From Planctomycetota bacterium (lineage in GTDB: Bacteria; Planctomycetota; UBA1135; GCA-002686595): DNA of 64,000 nucleotides. The notes under the pieces are model-generated. The model saw only the letters and a program-made list of their open reading frames with translations. It ran no database searches and was not told the origin of the DNA. A program made the translations under genes and the position numbers. Shown piece by piece: positions 16,482 to 25,491 of this stretch; positions within the stretch are counted from its first letter, which is position 1; each line of letters opens with the position of its first letter. The stretch spans positions 1-64,000 of the forward strand of contig DUBE01000063.1 in the NCBI GenBank assembly GCA_012960475.1. Direction: 5' to 3'.

Positions 16482-18614
16482 CTAGGTGGCCTTTGGGTCT
16501 GCGCGCCGGCCGAACAGGAAAACCAAGCCCGTCAAGACCGCCATGGAAATCCCGAGGCTGGCCCAGGGCAGCCAGGACCACCCCCGGTGCAAGAGCAGCG
16601 CGCAGGGCAGATAGCCCATCAGCATGCTGCTCAGCATGATCAGGATCGCATAGGGCGCCTGGGTGCGCACATGGTCCACGTGGTCGCTGGCGCTGGCAAT
16701 GGAACTCATCACCGTGGTGTCGCTGATGGGGGAACAGTGATCGCCGAAGATCGCTCCTTCCAGGACAGCTCCGATGGAGAGCACCACCAGCCCCTGTCCC
16801 AGGATCATGGGGTCGACTCCCAGGGGAGCGCCAAGGGAACCGAGTTGATAGGCCAGGCCTACCACCAAAGGCAGCAGGATGGTCATGGTGCTCCAGGAGG
16901 AACCCGTGCTGAATGCAACCATTGCGGCCAGCAGAAAGAGCGCCGTGGGCAGGACCACATAGGGCAGGCTGTCGGAGAGGGTCAGGGAAAGCCAGGCCGC
17001 AGTGCCCAGATCTCCGCAGACCGCGCCGACCATCCAGGCCAGGTAGAGAATTACCAGGGCCACTCCCATTGCGCGCAGGCTTCTCCAAGCGGCATCGAGG
17101 GCCGCGGGTAGTTTCAGACCGCGCGACACGCCCATGCCCAGAGCCAGTAGCAGGCCAATCAGGGAACCCCACATCAAGGGCTCCGATCCGCTGCCGTCGT
17201 AGAGGACCTGGGTCACTCCCTCGATGGTGAAGAAAGCGCTGCCCATGCTGAACGCGCCGCCCGTGTTCAGGATCAGGCCGATGGTGGCAATGACGAAAGC
17301 CAAGAGGGGCACCATGGCCACAATGGCGGCAGGGCGGATTCCTGGGGCTGGTTTCAGTTCCGTGGCGGAACTGCTCACCAGGGGTACGGCCCCTTCACGC
17401 AGAACCTGGCCCGACCGGGCCCTTCGTTCCGCCTTCAACATGGGGCCAAAGTCCCGGCCCGTGCAAACTACCAGTCCAACAAAAAAGATCGTCAACAGGC
17501 AGTAGAAGCGATAGGGCAGGGATTGCAAAAAGATCCCATAGCCATCGCTGGTGCTGAGTCCCGCATCCGGCAGCTGAGCGCTGAAGGTGCTGACCTCAAA
17601 GGCGATCCAAGTGCTGAAGATGCTGACTCCGGCTACCGGGGCAGCGGTGGAGTCTACGATCCAGGCGAGTTTTTCCCGGGCCACCTTGAAGCGGTCCGTG
17701 AGGGGGCGCATGGTGGAACCAACCAGAATCGTATTGGCATAGTCATCGAAGAAAATCGCCAGGCCCATGAACCAGGTTGCCATCTGGGTGCGGCGCGCAC
17801 TCGAAGCCAGCCGTGCGATTGAGCGCATCAGACCCTGGATGCCTCCGGCACGGGTGATGACACCCACCATGGCCAGCATGAAGATCACGAACAGGATGAT
17901 CTCGTAGCGCGCCTTGTCGACGACTTCATTGTAGAAGTAGTGGCTGAACACATCGGGCAGGGCCTGTAGGGCGGCGGCTGCGAATTCAAGACCGGTGGCT
18001 GACTTGACCAGGAAAGCGCCCACCAAAATGCCGGCGAAGAGGGCGATCACCGGCTTGCGTAGCAGGATCGCCAGGGCGATGGCCACCAGGGGCGGGAGAA
18101 GGGAACTGCGACCCGGGGCCTTGTAGGTCCTGCTCACAACGATTTCCGTGCCCGTGGGTTCCAGCACGGTCAGGGTCACCTTTCGTGATTCAGCATGGAT
18201 GGTCAAGTCCAGGCCTCCTGGGGCTGGAGTGTCGGCGCCCTTGAGGATCAGTTCCCGTTTTTTTCCATCGGCGCCCAGGAGGCCTTGGGCCGCCGTGCGC
18301 AGGGCGCGCACGATGGAGGCCCGCGCTTGCCTGTTGAGGTCTTCTGGACTGACCTCCTGGGCCTGGATGCTGGGAGAGGAGTAGAGCACTGCGCCCAGCA
18401 GAATGGTCAAGGGACCCGACTCGGAGTCAGTGCTCGCGAGCACGGTTTCCCCCAGGTTGCTCGCGGGCTCCTGAGCGTCCGGCGCCTGAGCTACCTGCTC
18501 CCCAAGTAACTTGCCCGCCTCAAAAGCAGTCAGGCGGTCGGCGGACGGGGAGGGCACCCAGAAGAGGGTGGCGATCAGGGCCCCGAACACCGCGAAGGGC
18601 AGAAAGCGGTTCAT
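16482..18614 (-). CDS. NhaC-family Na+/H+ antiporter with long N-terminal periplasmic extension
   Basis: 710 residues, about 200 more than typical NhaC. A first hydrophobic segment (residues 5-22) is followed by a hydrophilic region up to about residue 170, presumably periplasmic, and then the antiporter core with about 11 helices. Family signatures are GLAIFFDDYANTILVGSTMRPLTDR, DSTAAPVAGVSIFSTW, FSTGSSWSTMTILLPL and GDHCSPISDTTVMSS. The core exchanges sodium for protons or organic ions (e.g. malate-lactate); the substrate cannot be told. The extension resembles no domain I recognise. A TATCCT element 8 bases before the ATG supports this start. It is followed by the UPF0104 gene. Confidence 0.85.
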   Translation of the reverse strand: MNRFLPFAVFGALIATLFWVPSPSADRLTAFEAGKLLGEQVAQAPDAQEPASNLGETVLASTDSESGPLTILLGAVLYSSPSIQAQEVSPEDLNRQARASIVRALRTAAQGLLGADGKKRELILKGADTPAPGGLDLTIHAESRKVTLTVLEPTGTEIVVSRTYKAPGRSSLLPPLVAIALAILLRKPVIALFAGILVGAFLVKSATGLEFAAAALQALPDVFSHYFYNEVVDKARYEIILFVIFMLAMVGVITRAGGIQGLMRSIARLASSARRTQMATWFMGLAIFFDDYANTILVGSTMRPLTDRFKVAREKLAWIVDSTAAPVAGVSIFSTWIAFEVSTFSAQLPDAGLSTSDGYGIFLQSLPYRFYCLLTIFFVGLVVCTGRDFGPMLKAERRARSGQVLREGAVPLVSSSATELKPAPGIRPAAIVAMVPLLAFVIATIGLILNTGGAFSMGSAFFTIEGVTQVLYDGSGSEPLMWGSLIGLLLALGMGVSRGLKLPAALDAAWRSLRAMGVALVILYLAWMVGAVCGDLGTAAWLSLTLSDSLPYVVLPTALFLLAAMVAFSTGSSWSTMTILLPLVVGLAYQLGSLGAPLGVDPMILGQGLVVLSIGAVLEGAIFGDHCSPISDTTVMSSIASASDHVDHVRTQAPYAILIMLSSMLMGYLPCALLLHRGWSWLPWASLGISMAVLTGLVFLFGRRADPKAT

Positions 18615-18622
18615 GGCAGGGC

Positions 18623-18628
18623 AGGATA
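18623..18628 (-). promoter_or_regulatory. TANNNT -10 element 8 nt before ATG (leaderless candidate)
   Basis: On the minus strand TATCCT, eight bases (GCCCTGCC), then ATG 18614 of the antiporter gene. Confidence 0.45.
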
Positions 18629-18771
18629 ACGCTCGTGCAGCACTGATTCATGTCCGAAACAGGTTCCCTCGGGGTCATGTGGACGCGAGTTCTTTGGAAA
18701 GGGGCTTTGCCACATGCCTCGGCATTGGATCTTGCGGGTATGGGGGCGATCTTCAGGGCAGACGCATGGAG

Positions 18772-18777
18772 TAGACT
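18772..18777 (+). promoter_or_regulatory. TANNNT -10 element 6 nt before ATG (leaderless candidate)
   Basis: TAGACT, six bases (GGCCCC), then ATG 18784. The hexamer is the same as before the OsmC gene. Confidence 0.55.
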
Positions 18778-18783
18778 GGCCCC

Positions 18784-19365
18784 ATGGCCAGCCCCTGCTT
18801 TTTCGCCTTGATCATTGAAGATGTCCCTGCCCAGGGGGCCTCCCAGGGCCTGCTGCTCCTGGGACTCGGCCTCCTGGTGGGGATCTTGATTGCGATCGTT
18901 GTTCTCTTGGTGCGCCTTTCAGCTCTCGAACTACGTCTCGGCCCCCTGGACACTCTCGGTGCCATTGACGCCAAGCTCAAGGTCATGTCCGGGTCCCAGG
19001 CCAACCTGGAACTGCGCCGGTTGGAGCACCTTCTGGTTGACATCCGTGACGGCCAGAAGCGCGCGGACCAACGCCTGGCCCAGGCTCTGGAAGACCGTGA
19101 GCGCGAGCCCGCTTCAGAATCCGACGGTCAGGCTGCGGGGCCTTCTCGTCTCGCGGAGCGCATCATCAATCGACTTCTGTCCCAGGGCTATGAGCGCATC
19201 GAAATCCTGACTCCCGCCAGGGAATTCGAGCAGATGCTCAGCGGGGAAGGGGAAGTGCGTGTGGAAGCCCGGCGCGGGGGTGCTGCCTACAAGGGCAGGG
19301 TCAAGGTGCAGGCCGGCTCGATCCTTGAAGTCCATCTGCGTGCGCCTTTCGCAATCTTCCCCTGA
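18784..19365 (+). CDS. Single-pass membrane protein with coiled coil, unknown function
   Basis: 193 residues. One strong membrane segment at about 22-44 (LLLLGLGLLVGILIAIVVLLV), then an amphipathic region rich in Leu, Arg and Glu (about 45-110) likely to be coiled coil, a short disordered part, and a compact C-terminal domain (about 118-190) containing RIINRLLSQGYERIEILTP and a beta-rich end. I do not recognise the family. The TANNNT element six bases before the ATG supports this start. It stands between the divergent antiporter gene and asnS, 128 bases before asnS. Confidence 0.65.
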   Translation: MASPCFFALIIEDVPAQGASQGLLLLGLGLLVGILIAIVVLLVRLSALELRLGPLDTLGAIDAKLKVMSGSQANLELRRLEHLLVDIRDGQKRADQRLAQALEDREREPASESDGQAAGPSRLAERIINRLLSQGYERIEILTPAREFEQMLSGEGEVRVEARRGGAAYKGRVKVQAGSILEVHLRAPFAIFP

Positions 19366-19437
19366 GGCGAGATTCTCGGCTCCGGCGCAAGCTATTCGCC
19401 TCGAAGATCCCTTGAGGTTCAGCGGGGTGCAACCTGC

Positions 19438-19443
19438 TATTCT
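19438..19443 (+). promoter_or_regulatory. -10-like TATTCT upstream of asnS
   Basis: TATTCT lies 50 bases before ATG 19494; the same hexamer precedes gap and the small ORF at 38675. TTGAGG lies 20 bases upstream, longer than the usual spacing. Confidence 0.3.
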
Positions 19444-19493
19444 CAAGCGCGCATTCTGTACCTGCCACCCCATCATTGAACAGCCACGATCCC

Positions 19494-20795
19494 ATGACCT
19501 CCGTCATCGCCATTGAGAACCTCGCCCAACACGCCGGGCAAACCGTGAACCTCGCGGGCTGGGTGCACAGCAAGACCGGCAAAGGCAAGTTGCAGTTCGT
19601 GCATCTGAGGGACGGCACGGGCTTCGTCCAGTGCGTAGTCAAGCGAGGCTCCGTTTCGGATGAGTTGTTTGATTCCATGGCCGATGCGGGTCAGGAATCC
19701 AGCCTTCGCTTGAGCGGCGAGGTGCGCGCCGATCCACGGGCTCCCGGCGGTTTTGAAGTGGTGGCCAGTGGGGGTGAATTGATCCACAGCGTCCACGAGT
19801 ACCCCATCAGTCCCAAGGAACATGGGGCGGACTTCTTGCTTTCCCGGCGGCATCTCTGGCTGCGCTCCAAACGTCAGTGGGCGGTCATGCGCGTGCGGGA
19901 CGCGGTGATCAGTTCGATCCGGCATTTCCTTGAAGAACGCGGCTTTGCCTGCGTGGACTCGCCCATGTTCACCCCCAGTGCCTGCGAAGGAACCAGCAAC
20001 CTCTTTGAGCTGGATTACTTCGAGGACCAAAAGGCCTACCTGACCCAGTCAGGACAGCTTTACGCCGAAGCCTCGGCCATGGCCCTGGGCAAGGTCTATT
20101 GTTTTGGCCCGGCCTTTCGCGCAGAGAAATCAAAGACCCGACGACATCTGACCGAGTTCTGGATGTTGGAGCCTGAGATGGCGTTTGCAGACTTGGACGA
20201 TGTGTGCCAACTGGCCGAAGACCTGATCTGTCGCATCGTGAGCGATGTATTGGAGCGCCGTCAGCCGGAGCTCGCGGCCCTCGAACGCGACCTCTCGAAA
20301 CTCGAATGCGTGCTCGGTGGATTTCCCCGCATCACCTACGACGAGGCTTCCAAGATCCTGCTCGAACATCCGGACTCTGAATTCGTGGCCGGTGAGGACT
20401 TTGGTGCCCCGGACGAGACAATTCTCTCGGAGCTCCACGATCAACCGGTGATGATCACCCGCTATCCCAAAGCGATCAAATCCTTCTACATGAAAGAAGA
20501 TCCGGAAGATCCCAGCAAGGTGCTCTGCGTGGACATGATCGCCCCTGAGGGCGTGGGCGAGATCATTGGTGGCAGTCAGCGCGAAGAGGACCTGGACACC
20601 CTTGTGGCCGAGATCGAACGTCACGGTCTGCCCCAGTCCGAATTCGAATGGTATCTGGACCTACGTCGCTATGGCTCCGTGCCCCACGGGGGCTTTGGAC
20701 TCGGGCTTGAGCGCTGCGTGGGCTGGCTCTGCGGTCTGGAACATGTGCGCGAGGCAGCACCCTTCCCGCGTCTGATGACGCGCATTCGTCCCTAG
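19494..20795 (+). CDS. asnS: Asparaginyl-tRNA synthetase
   Basis: 433 residues from ATG 19494 (the track's TTG 19476 adds six). An N-terminal OB-fold anticodon-binding domain (VNLAGWVHSKTGKGKLQFVHLRDGTG) is followed by a class II catalytic core. Motif 2 is visible as FRAEKSKTRRHLTEFWMLEPEMAF and motif 3 as GGFGLGLERCVGWLCGLEHVREA, with TQSGQLYAE before motif 2. The FWMLEPEMAF block and length favour AsnS over AspS. It charges tRNA-Asn, so the organism need not rely only on the amidotransferase route. A weak hairpin follows the stop. Confidence 0.93.
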   Translation: MTSVIAIENLAQHAGQTVNLAGWVHSKTGKGKLQFVHLRDGTGFVQCVVKRGSVSDELFDSMADAGQESSLRLSGEVRADPRAPGGFEVVASGGELIHSVHEYPISPKEHGADFLLSRRHLWLRSKRQWAVMRVRDAVISSIRHFLEERGFACVDSPMFTPSACEGTSNLFELDYFEDQKAYLTQSGQLYAEASAMALGKVYCFGPAFRAEKSKTRRHLTEFWMLEPEMAFADLDDVCQLAEDLICRIVSDVLERRQPELAALERDLSKLECVLGGFPRITYDEASKILLEHPDSEFVAGEDFGAPDETILSELHDQPVMITRYPKAIKSFYMKEDPEDPSKVLCVDMIAPEGVGEIIGGSQREEDLDTLVAEIERHGLPQSEFEWYLDLRRYGSVPHGGFGLGLERCVGWLCGLEHVREAAPFPRLMTRIRP

Positions 20796-20804
20796 GGGCG
20801 GGTT

Positions 20805-20820
20805 CGGGCCCTGTTGCCCG
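20805..20820 (+). terminator. Hairpin after asnS
   Basis: CGGGC-CCTGTT-GCCCG, ten bases after the asnS stop. There is no T-tract, so intrinsic termination is uncertain. Confidence 0.3.
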
Positions 20821-20880
20821 GGGCCAGCGAGAGTCAGGCGGGGATCTGAATGCCAGAGAAGCCTGAACCCGGGTGGGTGA

Positions 20881-21651
20881 TCAGTGCCTGGCTCCGGCCG
20901 TCTCCACCAGGAGGCGCTCGTACTTCAAAGCCTCATCGATCTGGTGTTGCCAGGAGCCGTCCGGGCGAAAAGCGTCGGGTATGCCCAGATGCTCGGCCAG
21001 GGAGCGGGAGGCGCGGTGTTTGACCCAGGCCAGGGTGTCGATCCGGGGCCAGTCCGGGGGGTTGGTTTTTTCCGCGGGGGTGCGGGCGCGCAGGACACGG
21101 ATCAGGAAGGGGGCCACCCGAGTTTCTTTCAGGGCCAGAAGAGTGCAGGCGCACTCCACACGCACAGCCAGATCAGGATGGGGATCGGAGCCGATTACCA
21201 GTGCCATCAGGCGCACGGACTGGTCTGGGGTGAGGGGACGTAGCAGGAGCGCTGCGGCCTGGGTGATCTGATTGCCACTTTCTCCACGGCTGGGCGGTGT
21301 CTGGCGGCGTTCGAGGGAGGCGAGAAAGTGCTCGCTGATGCGAGGCGCCTCATCACGGGCTCCTTCATGGGCACAGAGCAGGGTGGCGCGCAGGGCGCGT
21401 TCCCCGAATCCCAGGCTGGCCTCCAACAATGCTGGGCGCGCTGTTGAATCCCAGAGAGGCTGTTCAAGGTCGCGAACAAATGTGGCGAACTCGGCGGAGT
21501 GCATGCTGGCCCAATCGGAGGGCGGAGCTTTCAGGCAATCCTTGCTGGGTTGCCCGGGTCCGGCACAGGCGACGATCAGTAGCGCCGCCGGCCATAACAG
21601 GGGCCAGGGGCGCGCGAGGGCAAGGGACTGAAGGCGCGAGATAGGCCGCAT
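20881..21651 (-). CDS. HEAT-like lipoprotein, unknown function
   Basis: 256 residues from ATG 21651, chosen because TATGGT lies eight bases upstream; the track start is three codons longer. The signal peptide ends in LLIVAC, a good lipobox. The mature protein is helical, and its middle (about residues 130-200: LLLRPLTPDQSVRLMALVIGSD, LAVRVECACTLLALKETRVAPFLIRVL) looks like HEAT-type helical repeats. No catalytic motif is seen. It probably is an envelope-anchored scaffold protein. It lies 41 bases after the stop-to-start gap of the large DUF4388 gene but has its own promoter. Confidence 0.65.
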   Translation of the reverse strand: MRPISRLQSLALARPWPLLWPAALLIVACAGPGQPSKDCLKAPPSDWASMHSAEFATFVRDLEQPLWDSTARPALLEASLGFGERALRATLLCAHEGARDEAPRISEHFLASLERRQTPPSRGESGNQITQAAALLLRPLTPDQSVRLMALVIGSDPHPDLAVRVECACTLLALKETRVAPFLIRVLRARTPAEKTNPPDWPRIDTLAWVKHRASRSLAEHLGIPDAFRPDGSWQHQIDEALKYERLLVETAGARH

Positions 21652-21659
21652 GGGGGCCA

Positions 21660-21665
21660 ACCATA
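21660..21665 (-). promoter_or_regulatory. TANNNT -10 element 8 nt before ATG (leaderless candidate)
   Basis: On the minus strand TATGGT, eight bases (TGGCCCCC), then ATG 21651 of the lipoprotein gene. Confidence 0.45.
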
Positions 21666-21691
21666 ACGCCCTCCACCCCGCAGCCGAAGTC

Positions 21692-24600
21692 CTAGGGTTG
21701 ACGGATCAGGTCGAAGGCGCGCAGGCCTGCTCCGTCCGAGACCCAGAGCAACTCCCCGGACGTCCGAGACTCGAAGGCGACCCAGTACCAGGGGCCTTCC
21801 GATGCGGCAGACAATCCCGCTTGCGGGTCGTCGGCAGGGGTCACGAGGTAGATCCCCGCCGTGCGGGTCAGAACCCAACCGCCGAAGCGCGAGGTCATGC
21901 TCTTCAGGGGACCGTCCCCGCGGCGCCACACTTGCAGGCCGCAGTCGGACCCGTGCAGGTGTTGATCGTCCTTGGCCAGGGTGCGGGAACTGCTTCCCGC
22001 GGGCAGAATCTCCGGCCGCAGGCTGTTGGTCCAAATCGCCACGCTTCCATTGGCCAGGCGCAACTGGACGAAGTCCGTGCCCTGGGTGGGGCCCATGCTG
22101 GGGGGGCTTTTCAGGTCCCAGGGACCGGTCAGCTTGCCCGTGTCCGCCGCCAGGAGGAAAGCTTGGCCCTCTTCGGTCACCAGCAACAATCGGTCTTCCA
22201 GTTGGGGCAAGAACACCGGTGCGCGGGAGATGCCCGAGAGGGTCGCAACTTTTTGTGACCAGATGATCTTGCCCCCGTGTCCCACACGGGCCAGGTTTCC
22301 GTTGCGGTCCACCATGATGTGATCGGAGCCGACGGGTACGGGAACCGCATCCACCCGGCCGCTGCTGCGCCAGGAGCGCACGGGGATGCGCGAAAATACC
22401 GCATGCAGGTTGCTCGGTCCGCGCAATTCAAAAGGCTCGTCCAAATAGCCGTCTAGTTGCAGGCGTCCGGCGAACACATCCGTTTGGCGCATCTCGTGCA
22501 TCAGGGGCGTGGTATAGACTTCTCCCGATGGCAGGCGGATGGTGGCGCCGCTTGGGGTGCTGGTGATTTGCGCGGGAAGGTACCAGGCCTCGGGATCTTG
22601 CATGTGTTCGCCCAGCAATTCCCAGGCTTTTTGGTGCTGGCCCGCGCGGGCTTCTGTCCGAGCGCGTTCAAGGGCATTGGCACGACGCACCAGGTCATGG
22701 TGTTCTTCCGCTAAGGCAGCGCGGACATTGCCTTTGGCGTCGAGCTGAAACAACTCGGCGTAGATTGACAGGGCACGCTTCAGCTCTCCGGACTCGTCCT
22801 TGCTTCGTGCTTCTTTCAGAAGTTGGTTTTGGTCCGAGCGCAGGTGCTTCTGGGTCCGGGCGGAGGCCAGGTTCGCGCGCAGGGTCTTGCGCTTGAGCAA
22901 CTGTGCGTCCAGCGCATCAAGACCCCGCGAGAGGGACCTTTCGGCGTGAGCCGGCGGATTGCTGAGCGCCCCTCGCAGTGCCCTAGCCAGGCTGGAGAGG
23001 CTGTCTTCGCTCTTGACCTGATTGGGATCGTCAAGGCGAGCTGGGCCCAGGCCTGTGGCTTGCTCGCCAAGGGCCTCTGGAATCGAAGCCATCAGGTCGG
23101 ACTTGAGGGGCCAGATGCCCTTGACCAGTCGCAGCTTCGGGGGCTGGCTGAGGGCCCGGGCCAGATCCAAGGCCCGCAGGGAATCTCCCCTGCGCGCTTC
23201 GTGGCCCACGGCTTCGTATTGATCGAGCCAGCGGTCGCGCAATTCAAGTTCGGCCGCCCGTTGCTTCTCTTCGATGGCGCGCCTGAGTGCCAGCACATCG
23301 GGCTGGGTGTCCCCCGGGAATTTCTGTTGCAGGGCCCAACTGGCCCGCTCAGGGTCCGCCAGGAGCGCGCGCACCTCGGCCAACTGGCCGCCGCGTCGGC
23401 GTTGAGTATTGACCTGCACCAAGGCAACCCCTGCCAGGCCCGCAACTCCTGCCAGGGTGAACAGCAGTCGTCGGCGCAGGCGCCGGGCGGAGTTGGTAGA
23501 CCGACGGGCCCGGCTGAGCAGGAGACGCGCTTCTCTTTCTCCGGGCAGGGCGGCGGTCAATTCGCGTAGTGCCAGGACCGCACGATCGCTGAGGCCGCGT
23601 TTGATGAAATCTTCGCAGGCGGCGATGATCCAGGGGGCGGCTTCATGGGCCAGGCCCGATTCCAGGAGCAACTGGCCCAACTCCAAGCGCTCGGCTGCAG
23701 TCTCCGGAGCTCGGGCTTGGGCCAGGCGCAGGGCGGGCTGGGCCCGCAGCAGGAATCCTTTTTCGATTTGGGTCCGGGCGAGCTTGAGCAACTCAGGCAT
23801 CGGCGGGCGCTCGGGGTTGCTGCCGTCGGCGGCTTCCTGGGCCAGACGATGGAGTTGAATGAGCAGGTTGTCCGGGAAAGTGCGCGCGGCTTCGATCCAA
23901 TGCAACACCGATTGGTTGGCTTGACCAAGACTGTGATCCAGTCGCCGCAGCAGCGTCCAGACTGCACGAGCTTCCATCATTCGTACGGCGGCTACCAGGC
24001 GGCCGCTGCCCCATTCGCCCACCAAGACCTCCGCGGCGTCCGCGTCAAGGGCGCCCGGGGTTCCGCGCTGGGTCCAAGCAGTCAAGCGCACGGCTGCGCG
24101 TCGCCAGGCTTTGCGGCGCAATTCTTCCATCGCAAGCACCAGGATCTGGTCGCCGCTGAGGGTATAGAGGCCTCCGTTTTCGAGACCCATTCCCAGAGAA
24201 AGGCTGGCCTGGCGCAGGGTCCATCCGAGGCGATTGGCGATTTCCGCCACGGTGGAGCGGCCGTCCACCTCACTGAAGAGCACCTGGGGCAAGCTCTCGC
24301 ACTTGGCCGGATCGTAGATCGCCGCGATGGCGTCCGCCGTCAATTGGTGGTTGGGCACCACTCCATGTCGCTCATCGGCGATGCGTGCGTACTCAAGCAA
24401 CAAACCCTCGATGGGGAGTGGGCTGATGGGGGGCTGGTTGGAGCCGGCAATGACCCGTCCTTCGGAATCAAAGGTAAGATCCCGGGGCTCGAAGCGGAAA
24501 TGGGCTCCATCTCCATCCAAAAGGCAATAGAGCTGCTCCAGCCGATTGGCGCGGGCCACCTCGGCGATGTGCAGGTGTTCGATACGTGTGCCCGGGGCGT

Positions 24601-24841
24601 CGAGCCAGGCGTCTTTGACCAGTTCCTGCCAGAAGTCTGCGGGCTCCTCGTCGGTGGGAAGCAGATAGGCCTTGCCGTCCGAGAGCCCCACCAGTACACG
24701 CGGGCTGCCGCGAGAGCTGAGGGTCACGACACCTTGCTTGCGTCCACGGGCCAAGCCCTGAAGCAATTCAGCCAAACCAATACCGCGTACATCTCCTTGA
24801 AAACTCATGCTGCCGGGGTGGGGTTCCCCAGCAGTCTTCAT
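21692..24841 (-). CDS. DUF4388 - membrane - PEGA - beta-propeller protein
   Basis: 1049 residues from ATG 24841, preceded by GGAGGAG five bases upstream; the track's longer form is an overlap with the neighbour. The N-terminus is DUF4388-like (FQGDVRGIGLAELLQGLARGRKQGVVTL), a domain found in bacterial signalling and gliding proteins. Helical repeats (about 300-450) come next, then a membrane segment at about 458-477, a long Arg/Glu-rich helical region with probable coiled coil (about 480-745), a PEGA-like segment (ITSTPSGATIRLPSGEVYTTPL, about 755-780), and a PQQ-type beta-propeller to the end. The topology suggests a cytosolic signalling head and an external sensing or binding tail. It is the last gene of a four-gene operon. 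Confidence 0.75.
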   Translation of the reverse strand: MKTAGEPHPGSMSFQGDVRGIGLAELLQGLARGRKQGVVTLSSRGSPRVLVGLSDGKAYLLPTDEEPADFWQELVKDAWLDAPGTRIEHLHIAEVARANRLEQLYCLLDGDGAHFRFEPRDLTFDSEGRVIAGSNQPPISPLPIEGLLLEYARIADERHGVVPNHQLTADAIAAIYDPAKCESLPQVLFSEVDGRSTVAEIANRLGWTLRQASLSLGMGLENGGLYTLSGDQILVLAMEELRRKAWRRAAVRLTAWTQRGTPGALDADAAEVLVGEWGSGRLVAAVRMMEARAVWTLLRRLDHSLGQANQSVLHWIEAARTFPDNLLIQLHRLAQEAADGSNPERPPMPELLKLARTQIEKGFLLRAQPALRLAQARAPETAAERLELGQLLLESGLAHEAAPWIIAACEDFIKRGLSDRAVLALRELTAALPGEREARLLLSRARRSTNSARRLRRRLLFTLAGVAGLAGVALVQVNTQRRRGGQLAEVRALLADPERASWALQQKFPGDTQPDVLALRRAIEEKQRAAELELRDRWLDQYEAVGHEARRGDSLRALDLARALSQPPKLRLVKGIWPLKSDLMASIPEALGEQATGLGPARLDDPNQVKSEDSLSSLARALRGALSNPPAHAERSLSRGLDALDAQLLKRKTLRANLASARTQKHLRSDQNQLLKEARSKDESGELKRALSIYAELFQLDAKGNVRAALAEEHHDLVRRANALERARTEARAGQHQKAWELLGEHMQDPEAWYLPAQITSTPSGATIRLPSGEVYTTPLMHEMRQTDVFAGRLQLDGYLDEPFELRGPSNLHAVFSRIPVRSWRSSGRVDAVPVPVGSDHIMVDRNGNLARVGHGGKIIWSQKVATLSGISRAPVFLPQLEDRLLLVTEEGQAFLLAADTGKLTGPWDLKSPPSMGPTQGTDFVQLRLANGSVAIWTNSLRPEILPAGSSSRTLAKDDQHLHGSDCGLQVWRRGDGPLKSMTSRFGGWVLTRTAGIYLVTPADDPQAGLSAASEGPWYWVAFESRTSGELLWVSDGAGLRAFDLIRQP

Positions 24842-24873
24842 CGACTCCTCCATGCCCCAGCCTTCAACCCCTC

Positions 24874-25491
24874 TCAGGCTTCCCTGAACCAGGAACGCAC
24901 TTCTTCCAGGGCAGCGGGAGTGTCCAGGTTGATCCGTGTCCCAGAGTGATACAGATCCACCGCCCCAAGGGGTTGGGCGTGCCCGCGCAGGTCCCGCAGA
25001 GGCTGGTCGGGGCGCATTTCTGCAACTCGGGCCAGCAACTCGCGGCCCAGAATCAGGGGGTGTCCGAAGCGTCCATCGGGGCAGCGGGGGGCGATCCAGC
25101 CCCGAGGGGGTGAATCGGCCTTGAGGAAGGCCGCGATCATTGTCTCGAGGTCCCGTCTGTGGAGGCAGGGAGAATCCGCGGGCCAGAGCAGAAGGTCCTG
25201 GCCCGTGCGCGCCCTGACGGCCGCGGCGATGCTGCCCGTGCGGCCCTGGTCCCAGGCAGGGTGGTGAAGAACCTCCAGTGGCTCTCCCGCGCAGGCGGCC
25301 TGAATCGGCCCGTGGTCTGCGCCCGCCACCAGCAGGGGTTTGTTCTGGCAAAGACCCAGGCTGGTTTCAAGGAGCCAGTCGAGCACGGTTTTGTGCTTGC
25401 CGTCCTGGTCTGTCAGGACCCGTGCCAGGACCTTGGGCTGGCCCAGGCGACGGGAGGCTCCCGCGGCCAGAATCACAAGGGTCGGATTCAT
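24874..25491 (-). CDS. MobA/MocA-like nucleotidyltransferase
   Basis: 205 residues. Opens with the nucleotidyltransferase signature LVILAAGASRRLGQPK (LAAGxSxRxGxxK), then DLLLWPADSPCLH (the PADxP metal region), APRCPDGRFGHPLIL and a C-terminal TRINLDTPAALEE typical of the MocA/MobA group. These enzymes transfer CMP or GMP onto the molybdenum cofactor; related ones act on other cofactors. Its start overlaps the stop of the ThiF/MoeB gene by four bases (ATGA), so a joint role in molybdopterin or thiamine/cofactor sulfuration is likely. No moaA, moaC or thiS is in the window. Confidence 0.8.
   Translation of the reverse strand: MNPTLVILAAGASRRLGQPKVLARVLTDQDGKHKTVLDWLLETSLGLCQNKPLLVAGADHGPIQAACAGEPLEVLHHPAWDQGRTGSIAAAVRARTGQDLLLWPADSPCLHRRDLETMIAAFLKADSPPRGWIAPRCPDGRFGHPLILGRELLARVAEMRPDQPLRDLRGHAQPLGAVDLYHSGTRINLDTPAALEEVRSWFREA

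Noticed and set aside
23645-24949. 434-codon + strand ORF inside the DUF4388 gene
   Set aside because: Shadow of the minus-strand gene, which has a ribosome site, membrane segment and named domains.
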